Origin: Firmicutes bacterium HGW-Firmicutes-1
GTDB lineage: Bacteria; Bacillota; Clostridia; Lachnospirales; Vallitaleaceae
Assembly (NCBI GenBank): GCA_002841625.1
Contig: PHAG01000004.1
Location: 144,317-208,316, forward strand
DNA: 64,000 nt
Reading direction: 5' to 3'
This document shows, piece by piece, positions 49,652 through 58,704 of the stretch. The position numbers and the translations under genes are program-made. The notes under the pieces were generated by a model. The model was not told where the DNA came from. It saw only the letters and a list, made by a program, of their open reading frames with translations, and made no database searches. Within the stretch, counting starts at the first letter, position 1. The number at the start of each line of letters is the position of its first letter.

Positions 49652-50866
49652 TCAAGACCTCCTTAAAACAAGCTTTTCCGTATGTACCATTTGATTTTTG
49701 GTAGCGTTTAAGCTTCCACAAACCTTATTTCCAATTGATGATGTATCCTCTTCATAAACAAATAGTGGATTTAACTGAATCTCCCCATCTTTTATACCCA
49801 CAAGTTCTGTAATTTCCAAAATCTTTCTAGACTTGTCTCGCATCCGCCCTAAGTGAACCATCAAATCAATGGAAGATACTATTTGCTTTCTAATGGCTTC
49901 AAGGGGGAAATTTTCTTTTGATAAAATCATAGTTTCAAGACGACTTAACATGTCTTTTGTAGAATTAGCATGACCTGTTGACAAGGATCCATCGTGTCCA
50001 GTATTCATCGCTTGAAGCATATCTAATGCTTCAACTCCCCTTACCTCACCAACGATAATTCTATCTGGGCGCATTCTTAAAGACGTTCTAATTAAATCAG
50101 AAATAGTAATGGCACCCTTTCCCTCTAAGTTTGGATTACGTGTTTCTAGGCTAACCACATTATCTACTTGACTAATTTGTAGCTCTGCGGAATCTTCAAT
50201 TGTAATGATTCGTTCATCGTTTGGAATAAAATTAGATAAGATATTTAGAAGAGTTGTTTTACCAGAACCTGTTCCACCGCTTATAAAAATATTATATTTT
50301 GCCTTGATCGCTTTCTCCAGAAACTCTGCCGCTTCTTCTGAAATGGCTTTCCACCCAAGCAATTGCTGCATATTAATTGTTTTTTTTGAAAACTTTCTTA
50401 TCGTTAAGATTGGTCCGTTTAAGGCTATTGGTGGTAATACAACATTAATTCTTGAACCATCCTCTAACCTGGCATCACATATTGGCGTTGCTTCATTTAC
50501 TACTCTATTCATTTTAGATACAATACTTTGAATAACATCCTCCAATCTTTCTACGGTCTCAAATCGCACCTCAGATTGAATAAGCTGACCCTTCTTTTCA
50601 ATGAATATGAAATCTTTCCCATTTACCATAATCTCAGTTACGCTTTCATCAATAATAAACGGTTGTAGTACATCCAATCTTCTTAACGCATTGAACAATT
50701 GAAGGGCAAGGACTACTTTTTCTTTCGTATCTATATATACATCTCTTGCTTTTGATAGTATGGCTTCATCAATGATATCGATAATCTCTTCATCCCTTAG
50801 CTCTCTTGATAGATCCAACTGATTTCTGACTTGTAATTTTATTTCTTCAATGATTCTTTCATCCAT
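49652..50866 (-). CDS. tadA: TadA/CpaF-family secretion ATPase
   Basis: 404 residues, motor of Tad pilus export. The N-terminal helical region is followed by the core with ISGGTGSGKTTLLNILSNF (Walker A), the Asp-box RIITIEDSAELQIS, LRMRPDRIIVGEVRGVEALDML (Walker B with His box nearby) and MNTGHDGSLSTGHANS. All features of the VirB11-type TadA group are complete. Overlaps the end of the TadZ-like gene by eight bases. Length normal. Confidence 0.95.
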   Translation of the reverse strand: MDERIIEEIKLQVRNQLDLSRELRDEEIIDIIDEAILSKARDVYIDTKEKVVLALQLFNALRRLDVLQPFIIDESVTEIMVNGKDFIFIEKKGQLIQSEVRFETVERLEDVIQSIVSKMNRVVNEATPICDARLEDGSRINVVLPPIALNGPILTIRKFSKKTINMQQLLGWKAISEEAAEFLEKAIKAKYNIFISGGTGSGKTTLLNILSNFIPNDERIITIEDSAELQISQVDNVVSLETRNPNLEGKGAITISDLIRTSLRMRPDRIIVGEVRGVEALDMLQAMNTGHDGSLSTGHANSTKDMLSRLETMILSKENFPLEAIRKQIVSSIDLMVHLGRMRDKSRKILEITELVGIKDGEIQLNPLFVYEEDTSSIGNKVCGSLNATKNQMVHTEKLVLRRS

Positions 50867-51950
50867 CCATATTTATCACCTTTCCTAATTTTTTAATTTC
50901 CTGTCCGAAGCTGTTGTCAAGATTAATATTTATCTTTTCATTATTTCTACTATACAAATTTTCTATAAAAGGTATCTCACATACAATTCTACTCTCTCCA
51001 AACTCTTGGATTGTAGCATCCATTGATGGTTTAGTCGCATTGGCCACTATAATTACATTTTCTAGCTTTTCCCCACTACTATTACCATTTTCAAATAGTG
51101 CTTTAAGCCTTTCATTACTTCCAATGGTATAATTTGTTAAAATTATCTTCTTATGACATTTTTCCATCATTAAACTGTTTCTAGCTGAACACTCACTCGT
51201 AAAATCAATAATAATATACTTATACTCCTTTGCTTTCAATAAACAATTCATTAACTGCATCCAATCCTCATCTTCAAGACTAGTCATATCCTCTTTACAG
51301 ATTGGTGGTGGAATATAGCTCATCCCAGTAATGTTATCATTCTTTTTTATTCCTTCAAGCTTCATTATCAAATTCGGTGATCTCTTTTTTATGTGGTAAA
51401 GCAAATCAGATAAGCTACTATTATATATGTTATCTAATAACTTAGTATAAGAAGGAAACTCTTCAAGACTTAAGAAAAGAGTTCTATATCCTTGCATTGA
51501 TAACATATTTGCAAGGGCAAAGGAAATGGTTGTCTTTCCACTCCCTCCAATAGGTGAGTATACGCAAATTATTTCCGTTGTAGAATTGTTATTAACTCCA
51601 ACCTGCTCTTTGCCACATAAGGACGTATAGTATGATATTATTCTCTCAACAATTAGGTGCCCCTGTTGATACTTATCAATCCTAGGTAGCTCTAACAATG
51701 ATGTGCTTAAGACATTATCCACAAGCAAAATAGTAACATCCGTTAGAAGTTTTTTGTTCAATTTCATATAAAATTTTTCACTTATTAATAAAATATCAAT
51801 TGGATTGTTTTTCAGAAATTTCTGAAGATGGGTTTCGTTAGAAAAAGTGTGGATAGAAAAACGATGGATGTTATAAGTCATAAGATAACTAGATAGTTTA
51901 TGTGAATACTCTTGATCCCATTCGCAAATGGCAATCTCTAAATTAAGCAT
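50859..51950 (-). CDS. TadZ/CpaE-like P-loop protein with receiver-like N-terminus
   Basis: 363 residues. N-terminal 115 residues look like a receiver fold without the acidic triad (opening MLNLEIAICEWDQE). The ATPase domain starts with ICVYSPIGGSGKTTISFALA, a Walker A whose first position is Ile rather than the Lys of classic MinD; Walker B-like KYIIIDFTSECSA follows. TadZ proteins place the pilus machine at the cell pole. It opens the Tad operon; a six-codon leader peptide frame (51943-51963) runs into its start codon. Confidence 0.82.
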   Translation of the reverse strand: MLNLEIAICEWDQEYSHKLSSYLMTYNIHRFSIHTFSNETHLQKFLKNNPIDILLISEKFYMKLNKKLLTDVTILLVDNVLSTSLLELPRIDKYQQGHLIVERIISYYTSLCGKEQVGVNNNSTTEIICVYSPIGGSGKTTISFALANMLSMQGYRTLFLSLEEFPSYTKLLDNIYNSSLSDLLYHIKKRSPNLIMKLEGIKKNDNITGMSYIPPPICKEDMTSLEDEDWMQLMNCLLKAKEYKYIIIDFTSECSARNSLMMEKCHKKIILTNYTIGSNERLKALFENGNSSGEKLENVIIVANATKPSMDATIQEFGESRIVCEIPFIENLYSRNNEKININLDNSFGQEIKKLGKVINMDG

Positions 51951-51963
51951 TCTTTACTGCCAT
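51943..51963 (-). CDS. Six-residue upstream reading frame overlapping the TadZ start
   Basis: ATG at 51963 with GGGGG about six bases upstream codes for MAVKNA and stops at 51943-51945, inside the first codons of the TadZ-like gene. The TadZ ATG itself has no good ribosome site, so translation may depend on coupling to this short frame. Whether the peptide has any role of its own is unknown. Confidence 0.4.
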   Translation of the reverse strand: MAVKNA

Positions 51964-52018
51964 AACAGGTCCCCCTTTTCAATTATAATTATTTAGCTGA
52001 CAACAACATTGTATTGCT

Positions 52019-52047
52019 ATTATATCCCAAATTATATTATATGTAAA
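52019..52047 (-). promoter_or_regulatory. Promoter of the Tad operon
   Basis: On the minus strand TTTACA (52047-52042) and TATAAT (52024-52019) are 17 bases apart. A TCCCA/TGGGA inverted repeat brackets the -35 region and could be an operator. Confidence 0.6.
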
Positions 52048-52237
52048 GTGGGATTTATGAATTATCTAATATTATCTCATTTGCATTTGATTGCCTGTAT
52101 ATGTTTCCCTTTTTTGTAAGGCTTTTACATATATTTCAATTGATTTCATAAGTATTTGTTTCGCTTTTATCCTTTTACCATCTGTCATTAAAGAGCTGGA
52201 AATTGGTTCATTATTTTAGTGTTTAAGTCTTAGATAC

Positions 52238-52276
52238 TTATGATATCCTCAGGCATTCAATGTTTTGTAAATACAT
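52238..52276 (-). CDS. Very short reading frame with strong ribosome site (12 residues)
   Basis: AAGGAGA lies seven bases before ATG 52276 and the frame MYLQNIECLRIS ends at 52238. It lies after the TPR-like gene and before the Tad promoter. It may be chance; a leader or regulatory peptide is possible. Confidence 0.2.
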   Translation of the reverse strand: MYLQNIECLRIS

Positions 52277-52306
52277 TGTATTCTCTCCTTGATAAATGCT
52301 ATCTGT

Positions 52307-53125
52307 TTATCGGTCTGGTTGTTTTTCGACCTGTTCCTCAATGCTGTCCATCATTTTCTGTGCTCTTACGGCATCATATAGCTTGTTTCCATCGTCAATT
52401 ACAAATTGCAGATATTCTTTCGCTATGTTCACTTTGTTTTCCCTTAAATAAAACTCGGCTGTTGCAAGATTGCTTGAAATCAGAAATCTTTTTGACAATG
52501 GTTGTTTATTTATCATAAGCAAGAATTCTTCCATTCCATCGGTTATTCCTTTACTAAACTCAATTGTGAAATGATTGAATGTATAATATCGCTCTAACGT
52601 CAATTTATTTCGTTTACTGAGTCTGGTGACTTGGAGGATTTCATATGCTTTACTAAGTATACGTTGAGCTTCGTTAATCTTATTCAGATTAATATAAATA
52701 TCCGCTAAATTTATATAATAAAGTATTTTTAAAATGGGCGAAGCTGCCTTCTGATCAAGATCAATACTTTCAAGAATTTCTGAACAGCTTGTAAAATCCC
52801 CCATCTCTCTTAATGCAAGCGCTTTGTAAATAAGCAGGCCTCGAAGGTGTTTTTTTGATTTTAAATCCGCTAATCGTTCATTCACAACGTCAAGTAACGG
52901 ATACGGATCACAGGCTTCATTTAATGATTTTATGGATTTCATGAATACCTGGAACTTGCAAGAATGAACAAATCCCCAAGCAGTAAATGTCATAAAAACA
53001 ACAAACAGAACCCAATATGCAAGAGATATGCCTACATAATAAAACATAAAGAAATATACAATTGAAACTGGCAATGACCACAGTATCATAACCAATCTTC
53101 CATGTTTAGCGCACCATCTAATCAT
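52307..53125 (-). CDS. Membrane protein with TPR-like repeats, unknown function
   Basis: 272 residues. Two N-terminal membrane helices (about 8-60), then a helical region of repeat type (about 65-260) with LLIYKALALREMGDFTSCSE, INLADIYINLNKINEAQRIL and ATAEFYLRENKVNIAKEYL, the spacing and residues of tetratricopeptide repeats. The TPR part should be cytoplasmic and bind partner proteins. A single gene between the Tad operon and bofA; its role is not known. Confidence in the TPR call is moderate. Confidence 0.65.
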   Translation of the reverse strand: MIRWCAKHGRLVMILWSLPVSIVYFFMFYYVGISLAYWVLFVVFMTFTAWGFVHSCKFQVFMKSIKSLNEACDPYPLLDVVNERLADLKSKKHLRGLLIYKALALREMGDFTSCSEILESIDLDQKAASPILKILYYINLADIYINLNKINEAQRILSKAYEILQVTRLSKRNKLTLERYYTFNHFTIEFSKGITDGMEEFLLMINKQPLSKRFLISSNLATAEFYLRENKVNIAKEYLQFVIDDGNKLYDAVRAQKMMDSIEEQVEKQPDR

Positions 53126-53250
53126 AATAAAAACCCCTTCCTATAAATCTTTTCCTTTAACTCTTTTTCATCGAATTCATTATGTTCATTATTTTATCAC
53201 AATATAGTAGTCTTTCCTTTGGCAAATCTTGGAATATATTTAAAAACACT

Positions 53251-53299
53251 AAAAAGGGCTATCTCTCTCTAGATAAATATCTATTTTGAGACATCCCTT
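53251..53299 (-). terminator. Terminator after bofA
   Basis: On the minus strand AAGGG (53299-53295) pairs with CCCTT-type bases (53258-53254), with TGTCTC/GAGATA and AGAT/ATCT stems inside, then a T-run. Its inner AGATAAATATCTAT part resembles the terminator at 5346. Confidence 0.75.
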
Positions 53300-53313
53300 A
53301 TTTTGTTACGATC

Positions 53314-53520
53314 TTATTTAAAGATTGCAATATCAATGCAAACAAGTACATACAAGAGCAGATACCCTGATAACCCGAGAATACCAATGATAATACCGTT
53401 ACAAGCATTGACACCCACAGATATGTGCCAACTTGATAGGGCTAAATTTGTTATATATATCCCCAAAATGCCTATGACACCTTTTATAACCACACTCAGT
53501 AGTAACCTCAAGGCTTTCAT
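53314..53520 (-). CDS. bofA: BofA-like pro-sigma-K processing inhibitor
   Basis: 68 residues, two membrane helices. The family pattern GVNACNGIIIGILGLSGYLL (compare GINPxTAxxVGxLGxPG) is clear in the second half. BofA holds the SpoIVFB protease inactive in the Bacillus forespore membrane until sigma-K is needed. The DUF2508 gene directly upstream is the same pair (yaaL-bofA) as in Bacillus subtilis. Supports a spore-forming host. Confidence 0.85.
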   Translation of the reverse strand: MKALRLLLSVVIKGVIGILGIYITNLALSSWHISVGVNACNGIIIGILGLSGYLLLYVLVCIDIAIFK

Positions 53521-53532
53521 AGCTTTACTCTC

Positions 53533-53808
53533 CTACCTATTCTTTTTACATGTATACTCGATTTTATCAGATATTATTCCTAACGACTTAGCTTGTTGTA
53601 TTAAATACTGATATTTGAGTTGTATCGCTTTCACTTCATAAATATAGCTATCCACTAATTCAGGTTCTGAAACAAAATCAAAATTTGCATAAGCACATTC
53701 TAAAGCTTTCTTCACTTTTTCTATGCTTAGTATAATCGCGGTTTGATCATCTGTTACTTTATTTTTTAAATCACTTTCACTATATTGATAATTAGAGTTG
53801 CTTTTCAT
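53533..53808 (-). CDS. yaaL: DUF2508 protein (YaaL-like)
   Basis: 91 residues, all helical and charged. The pattern IEKVKKALECAYANFDFVSEPELVDSYIYEVKAI (about 30-63, cited in two halves) with a YQYLIQQAKSLGI end matches the small DUF2508/YaaL family of Firmicutes. Function unknown. Lies 12 bases before bofA, as in Bacillus. The ribosome site is weak. Confidence 0.8.
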   Translation of the reverse strand: MKSNSNYQYSESDLKNKVTDDQTAIILSIEKVKKALECAYANFDFVSEPELVDSYIYEVKAIQLKYQYLIQQAKSLGIISDKIEYTCKKNR

Positions 53809-53937
53809 AATATCACAGCCTTACCATATTTTTCTTAATTATAGTATAGCCATGAATAGTATCATTTATGCCTGTCCTAATCTTTTTAGCAAACATTAAA
53901 TTTAAAATGTTCCTTTTAATAGTAAACTAGTACCTCT

Positions 53938-55275
53938 TTAGCTTTCTTTTTTATATGTACTACTAGCAAATTTTGTATATGCACCGAGCCATGCCAAATG
54001 GACAGTTCCGGTTTGACCATTTCTTTGTTTCGCAATTATGAGTTCGGCTTGATTTTTAAATTCTGAATCCTCATTATAATACTCATCTCTATATAAAAAC
54101 ATAACGATATCCGCATCCTGCTCGATTGCTCCTGATTCTCTTAAATCAGATAGAATAGGTCTATGATCGGCTCTGGTCTCACATGCACGACTAAGCTGAG
54201 ATAAAGCAATTACAGGTGCTTCCATCTCTCTTGCCAAACCTTTTAACCCACGAGAAATTTCGGAAATCTCTTGTTGTCTTGATTCTTTTTTACTGTTTCC
54301 GCTCATAAGCTGCAAGTAATCAATTAGGATTAAGTCTAAACCTTTTTCAAGCTTTAACTTTCTACATTTTGCTCTAATTTCATTTACTGAAACGCCTGGC
54401 GTATCATCAATAAAAATAGGCGCTTGTCCAACAATGGTAGAAGCATCAATAAGGTTCAACCATTCTTCCTCTGTTAAATCACCAATTCTTACCTTCTGAG
54501 CATCTACAAGACCTTGTGTACATAACATACGCCTTGCTAATTGCTCCTTTGACATTTCTAAACTAAAGATGGCTACGGATTTTCTTTCTTTTACCGCGGC
54601 ATGTTGTGCAACATTAATAGCAAAAGCAGTTTTCCCCATAGAAGGTCTCGCCGCTATTAAAATTAAATCAGATGCCTGTAGCCCTGCTGTTTTATGATCT
54701 AAATCAGGAAACCCAGTTGCAACACCTGTAACTTGTCCCTTGTTTAAATATGCTTCACTTATCATATCCAAAGAGTCAGATACGATTTTACTTATATTTG
54801 AGAATTCTCCAGTCTTTCTTCCTTGAATAATATTAAATATTTTTTCCTCTGCACCATTTAAAATGCCTTCAAGACGTTCTTTACCTTCATACCCATCTGC
54901 AATTATTTCCTGTCCAGCTTTTATAAGCTTTCTTAATATGGATTTTTCTTTTACGATCTGTGCATAATTTTCTATATGGGCAGACGTTGGTACAGCTATG
55001 GCTAACTTAGATAAATAATCAATACCACCTACCATATCCAATTGTCCTAAATCTTTTAACTTTGTTTGCAACGTAACCAGGTCAACTGGCTGATTATGTT
55101 GATAGAGGTTAACCATGGCATCAAAAATAGCCTTTAAGTCAGGTTGATAGAAATCATCTCCATCAATGTTCTCAAGGGCAATTCCAATCGCTTCTCTATC
55201 CATAACCATGGACCCAATAACCGATTGCTCTGCTTCAATGCTATGCGGTGGTATTCTTTTTATAGACTCTTCCAC
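53938..55275 (-). CDS. dnaB: Replicative DNA helicase
   Basis: 445 residues; hexameric helicase that opens the replication fork. N-terminal IPPHSIEAEQSVIGSMVMD, then a linker and the RecA-like domain with ARPSMGKTAFAINVAQ (Walker A), IFSLEMSKEQLARR, LILIDYLQLM and LKGLAREMEAPVIALSQLSR plus SGAIEQDADIVMFLYRDEYY. No intein is seen. Start chosen as GTG 55275, with GGAG eight bases upstream; the frame opens three codons earlier without good spacing. Lies 39 bases after rplI in the common gdpP-rplI-dnaB order. Confidence 0.97.
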   Translation of the reverse strand: MEESIKRIPPHSIEAEQSVIGSMVMDREAIGIALENIDGDDFYQPDLKAIFDAMVNLYQHNQPVDLVTLQTKLKDLGQLDMVGGIDYLSKLAIAVPTSAHIENYAQIVKEKSILRKLIKAGQEIIADGYEGKERLEGILNGAEEKIFNIIQGRKTGEFSNISKIVSDSLDMISEAYLNKGQVTGVATGFPDLDHKTAGLQASDLILIAARPSMGKTAFAINVAQHAAVKERKSVAIFSLEMSKEQLARRMLCTQGLVDAQKVRIGDLTEEEWLNLIDASTIVGQAPIFIDDTPGVSVNEIRAKCRKLKLEKGLDLILIDYLQLMSGNSKKESRQQEISEISRGLKGLAREMEAPVIALSQLSRACETRADHRPILSDLRESGAIEQDADIVMFLYRDEYYNEDSEFKNQAELIIAKQRNGQTGTVHLAWLGAYTKFASSTYKKES

Positions 55276-55314
55276 GTGTATCACTCCGATTGTTTATTTG
55301 CCTATTGTTATAAA

Positions 55315-55761
55315 CTACCCTTCAATAACCTTGACAGTCAATTCCCCTGTCACTTTAGGATGTATTTTAATAGGTATAGTGTATGTGCCTAATGCTTTAA
55401 TTGGTTCCTTTAATTGCATTTTTTTCTTATCAATGTCTAGATTAAAATGATCCTTAACTTCTTTCGTAATTTCCTTCGTAGAAATTGATCCAAAGATTCT
55501 ACCGCCATCACCAGCTTTTATTGGAACAGTGACTACTGCCGCCTTAATTCTTTCTGCCATTTCTAAGGCTTCTTGGTATATTTCTTGTTCTCTTCTTTCT
55601 TCTGAAGCCTTTTGAAGTTTGATATCATTTATTGATTTATTAGTAGCTTCCGCACCTAATTTTTTTGCAAATAAAAAATTCCTTGCATAACCATCACTTA
55701 CTTCTACTATCTCACCTTTTTTTCCTACCTTTTTAACGTCTTCTAATAATATGACTTTCAT
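55315..55761 (-). CDS. rplI: 50S ribosomal protein L9
   Basis: 148 residues. MKVILLEDVKKVGKKGEIV and VSDGYARNFLFAKKLG form the N-terminal domain, a long helix with KASEERREQEIYQEALEMAE connects to the C-terminal domain with GGRIFGSISTKEI and IPIKIHPKVTGEL. The ribosome site AAAGGGG lies in the last codons of gdpP, so the two are coupled (stop and start are two bases apart). Confidence 0.98.
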   Translation of the reverse strand: MKVILLEDVKKVGKKGEIVEVSDGYARNFLFAKKLGAEATNKSINDIKLQKASEERREQEIYQEALEMAERIKAAVVTVPIKAGDGGRIFGSISTKEITKEVKDHFNLDIDKKKMQLKEPIKALGTYTIPIKIHPKVTGELTVKVIEG

Positions 55762-55763
55762 TG

Positions 55764-57806
55764 TTAATCCCCTTTCACAAAATATTCATCAATTGTTTGT
55801 TTTAATATTTCTAATGCACTATTAACCGTATAGTTTTCTAACTGCGCGCCTGCAACATTCAAATGCCCACCACCGCCAAGCTTTTCCATTATAAGCTGAA
55901 CATTAATCTCATCAACTGATCTAGCACTGATATAAATCGTATTTTCAACCAGTGTTAAAACAAAAGATGCTTTAATTCCTGAAATATTTAATAGTTCATC
56001 TGCAGCTTGAGCACCCACTAAACTAGGGTTAACGATATCAGATGGACATATGGATATTGCGATACTTTCTCTAAACAACTCGGAATTTTTTACAGCTGTT
56101 GCCTTTGCTTTATAAGATGCCATATCGTTTTTGAATAGTTTGCTTACACGAATTGCATCTGCGCCGCTACGTCTTAAGTGGGCTGCCGCTTCAAAGGTCT
56201 TTACTCCTGTTTTTGCTACAAAATTCTTTGTATCCACTGCTATTCCTGCAAATAAAGCATCTGCTTCCACAGGCTTAAGCTTAACTCTTTCTGATACATA
56301 TTGCGTAATCTCTGTAATCATCTCGCAAGTTGATGAAGCATATGGCTCAACGTAGCTTAAAACTGCATTTTCTATATACTCCGCCGTTACTCGATGATGA
56401 TCAAATACAACAATTTTCTTCGAATACTTTAATAAATCTGGATACTCCGTGTAGCTAGGTCTATTTACATCGACAACTACCAGTAAGGTTTGATCCCCAA
56501 CAAAGGAAACTGCTTGCGTATTGTTTACAAAAAGATCTGTAGGATATTCTTTATCCTCAATTAACTTTTCATACATTGGGTAAATAGATGTTGTTATTTT
56601 ATTAATAACAATATGTGCTGGTTTACCAAAGTGCTTAGCACATGCATATACCCCTATTGAAGCGCCTAATGAGTCCATATCTCCTATCTTATGACCCATA
56701 ATGAGTACACGATCACATTCATCTAATAATTCTCTAAAAGCGTGGGCTTTAATCCTAGCCTTTACTCTTGTGCTTTTTTCAACACCTCTCGTTTTTCCTC
56801 CATAAAAGGACAGCTTCTCGTCATTTTTAATTACGGCTTGATCTCCACCTCTACCAAGTGCTAAATCCATAGCAACTTTAGCAAAGTCAATCTTCTTAGT
56901 AAATGATCCCTCGCTTTTACCGATTCCAAGACTTAGGGTTACAGCCATTTCATTACCAATATTAATTTCTCTTATACTATCAAGAATCGTAAACTTGTTT
57001 TCTTGAATTGACGGTAAGTATTTGTTTTGAAATACAATTATATATTTATCCTTTTCAAACTTTCTAATAACGCCATCGATTTCTTGAGAAAACTTATTTA
57101 TGTTTCTATCAATTAATGCAATTAGCAAAGGCCTTCTTACTTCTTCAATGCTGTGAATAACTTCATCATAATTATCTATATACAGAAGACAGAAAATCGA
57201 TTTTTGTTCTTCATTTTTAATTACCAATGCATTTTCTCTTGAAATATCATAAAAATATGCAACGAATAAGGCTTCCGTTCCCTTAGAAGCTTTTTCCTTG
57301 GTATTTGGATCGGTTTTATCAACGACCATTTGTCTTACAACAATTTTAAATGCTTTGTCTTCAACAATAAACTGTTTTTCATATTCTGCCCCTTCTGTAG
57401 GGAATTGAGATGTATTAATTGAAGTTATGATATTCGTTATTTTCATGTTTTGTAATCTTGCATTTGAAAACAATAATCTAAAACTCTCATTGTACCATTT
57501 GATTCTACCTACTCCATCCATAAGAATATATGGCATCTCAAAGTTCGTCAAAAGCTGTTTTTGAACTTCATCCAAATTCATAGCAAAGCTTATAATATCT
57601 GTCATTAAACGACGTCTATTAAAAAAGATAAGATATATAGCTATTGCGGTGGAAATTGCCAAAAACATAATATAAATAAATCCAAGTGTTGGATTATAAA
57701 GTGCACCAATAATTGTAAGCGCTGCAATGATGATTAAATAAAATAATGGCCATCTAAAATAGCCTTCTATTCTACTGTTAACTCGTATACTTCTCTTTTT
57801 TCCCAT
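55764..57806 (-). CDS. gdpP: Cyclic-di-AMP phosphodiesterase (GdpP)
   Basis: 680 residues. Two membrane helices (about 18-60), a PAS-type domain (about 80-170), a degenerate GGDEF-like domain (about 190-320), then DHH and DHHA1 domains. Key residues: IMGHKIGDMDSLGASIG, VVVDVNRPSYTEYP, VVFDHHR and C-terminal EKLGGGGHLNVAGAQ. It breaks c-di-AMP to pApA, so sets potassium, turgor and wall stress. Lies ahead of rplI as in other Firmicutes. An inverted AACGTG/CACGTT lies about 30 bases upstream of the start. Confidence 0.95.
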   Translation of the reverse strand: MGKKRSIRVNSRIEGYFRWPLFYLIIIAALTIIGALYNPTLGFIYIMFLAISTAIAIYLIFFNRRRLMTDIISFAMNLDEVQKQLLTNFEMPYILMDGVGRIKWYNESFRLLFSNARLQNMKITNIITSINTSQFPTEGAEYEKQFIVEDKAFKIVVRQMVVDKTDPNTKEKASKGTEALFVAYFYDISRENALVIKNEEQKSIFCLLYIDNYDEVIHSIEEVRRPLLIALIDRNINKFSQEIDGVIRKFEKDKYIIVFQNKYLPSIQENKFTILDSIREINIGNEMAVTLSLGIGKSEGSFTKKIDFAKVAMDLALGRGGDQAVIKNDEKLSFYGGKTRGVEKSTRVKARIKAHAFRELLDECDRVLIMGHKIGDMDSLGASIGVYACAKHFGKPAHIVINKITTSIYPMYEKLIEDKEYPTDLFVNNTQAVSFVGDQTLLVVVDVNRPSYTEYPDLLKYSKKIVVFDHHRVTAEYIENAVLSYVEPYASSTCEMITEITQYVSERVKLKPVEADALFAGIAVDTKNFVAKTGVKTFEAAAHLRRSGADAIRVSKLFKNDMASYKAKATAVKNSELFRESIAISICPSDIVNPSLVGAQAADELLNISGIKASFVLTLVENTIYISARSVDEINVQLIMEKLGGGGHLNVAGAQLENYTVNSALEILKQTIDEYFVKGD

Positions 57807-57835
57807 ATAATAAGCCTCATTTCGCCTATAAAAGC

Positions 57836-57856
57836 AACGTGCTAATAAGTCACGTT
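57836..57856 (-). other. Inverted repeat in the gdpP leader
   Basis: AACGTG (57836-57841) and CACGTT (57851-57856) with a 9-base loop, 30 to 50 bases before the gdpP ATG. Possible leader hairpin; too short to judge. Confidence 0.3.
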
Positions 57857-57914
57857 CATAATCATAGAGATATATAATGCTTGCTGCACAAGTTACATAT
57901 CCACTACTCTTTGA

Positions 57915-58217
57915 TTAAATATCAAAATGTCTTGAAAGTAAGGAAAGCTGTGTTCTCCATTTTGAATGCTCCCCTTCAGTTAGTAATGCTATCTTTAATT
58001 TATTCTTTACTTTTAAATCTAAGCCTTCATAGGATGTACCTAATTTCTCCGATAAGAAATATGTTATGATCATAATGTCCGCCAATAAATCAATATTGTT
58101 CTTGTTATCGCCTTCTTCTGCCGTCATGTTAGAAAACACTGAAGAAACATCTGATAATAATTGGCTCTTTAATTGCTCAATAATTTTAATTTTATTTGTA
58201 ATTTCCATCTCTCCCAT
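57915..58217 (-). CDS. MazG-like family protein
   Basis: 100 residues, helical. The pattern NIDLLADIMIITYFLSEKLG with GLDLKVKNKLKIAL and EGEHSKWRTQLSLLSRHFDI matches the small MazG-like proteins often found next to rpsR in clostridia. It lacks the full acidic EExxE metal site of active MazG pyrophosphatases as far as I can see, so the activity is doubtful. Separated from rpsR by the terminator of that gene. Confidence 0.7.
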   Translation of the reverse strand: MGEMEITNKIKIIEQLKSQLLSDVSSVFSNMTAEEGDNKNNIDLLADIMIITYFLSEKLGTSYEGLDLKVKNKLKIALLTEGEHSKWRTQLSLLSRHFDI

Positions 58218-58302
58218 TGTAACCCACCTTCAACTTATACTCTTACTATACTACTCTAAAATATTATATCATTATATTGAATTTATGAAAAGTCAATCTT
58301 TT

Positions 58303-58344
58303 TTCAAAAAGCGAAAGGCTCTGAAAAATCAGAGCCTTTCGCTT
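58303..58344 (-). terminator. Terminator of the rpsF-ssb-rpsR operon
   Basis: Perfect 16-bp stem: AAGCGAAAGGCTCTGA (58309-58324) with TCAGAGCCTTTCGCTT (58329-58344), four-base loop, T-run on the minus strand; a few bases after the rpsR stop. Confidence 0.9.
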
Positions 58345-58352
58345 AAGTAGAT

Positions 58353-58598
58353 TTAATCTACTGTATATGGCATTAATGCAATATGTCTTGATCTCTTTAC
58401 TGCTATTGTTAATGCTCTTTGATGTTTTGCACAGTTTCCAGTAATTCTTCTAGGAAGAATTTTACCTCTTTCTGATACAAATCTTTTTAATTTATTTACA
58501 TCTTTATGATCGATTGATTTTGATTTTTCTTCACAGAAAACGCAAACTCTTTTTCTTCTTTTAATTGGCTTTCTTTTTTCAAATGCCATCTCGTGCAA
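58353..58598 (-). CDS. rpsR: 30S ribosomal protein S18
   Basis: 81 residues. Basic N-terminus [18 protein letters not shown] with a Cys pair (CxxC) as in the zinc-type S18, followed by the conserved core [31 protein letters not shown] and [16 protein letters not shown]18 binds S6, encoded two genes upstream in the same operon. Confidence 0.97.
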   Translation of the reverse strand: MHEMAFEKRKPIKRRKRVCVFCEEKSKSIDHKDVNKLKRFVSERGKILPRRITGNCAKHQRALTIAVKRSRHIALMPYTVD

Positions 58599-58704
58599 CC
58601 TCCTTTATTGCCAAATTTATGTTACTCGGCAAAATAATTATAGTAGGATACCCTACTTCTTAGTTATGAAGAAACCTACTGATTAAGCTACGCTCCTCAG
58701 TTTG

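Larger units (their letters stand above)
51964..52306. other. Gap between the TadZ-like gene and the TPR-like gene
   Basis: This roughly 340-base region holds the Tad promoter (52019-52047) and a 12-residue reading frame at 52238-52276 with a strong AAGGAG site, both listed separately. TCCCA (52025-52029) and TGGGA (52049-52053) are an inverted repeat around the -35 box. The rest shows nothing recognisable. Confidence 0.4.

Noticed and set aside
53938..55275. Intein in dnaB
   Set aside because: The Walker A and following motifs are continuous and the length is normal.
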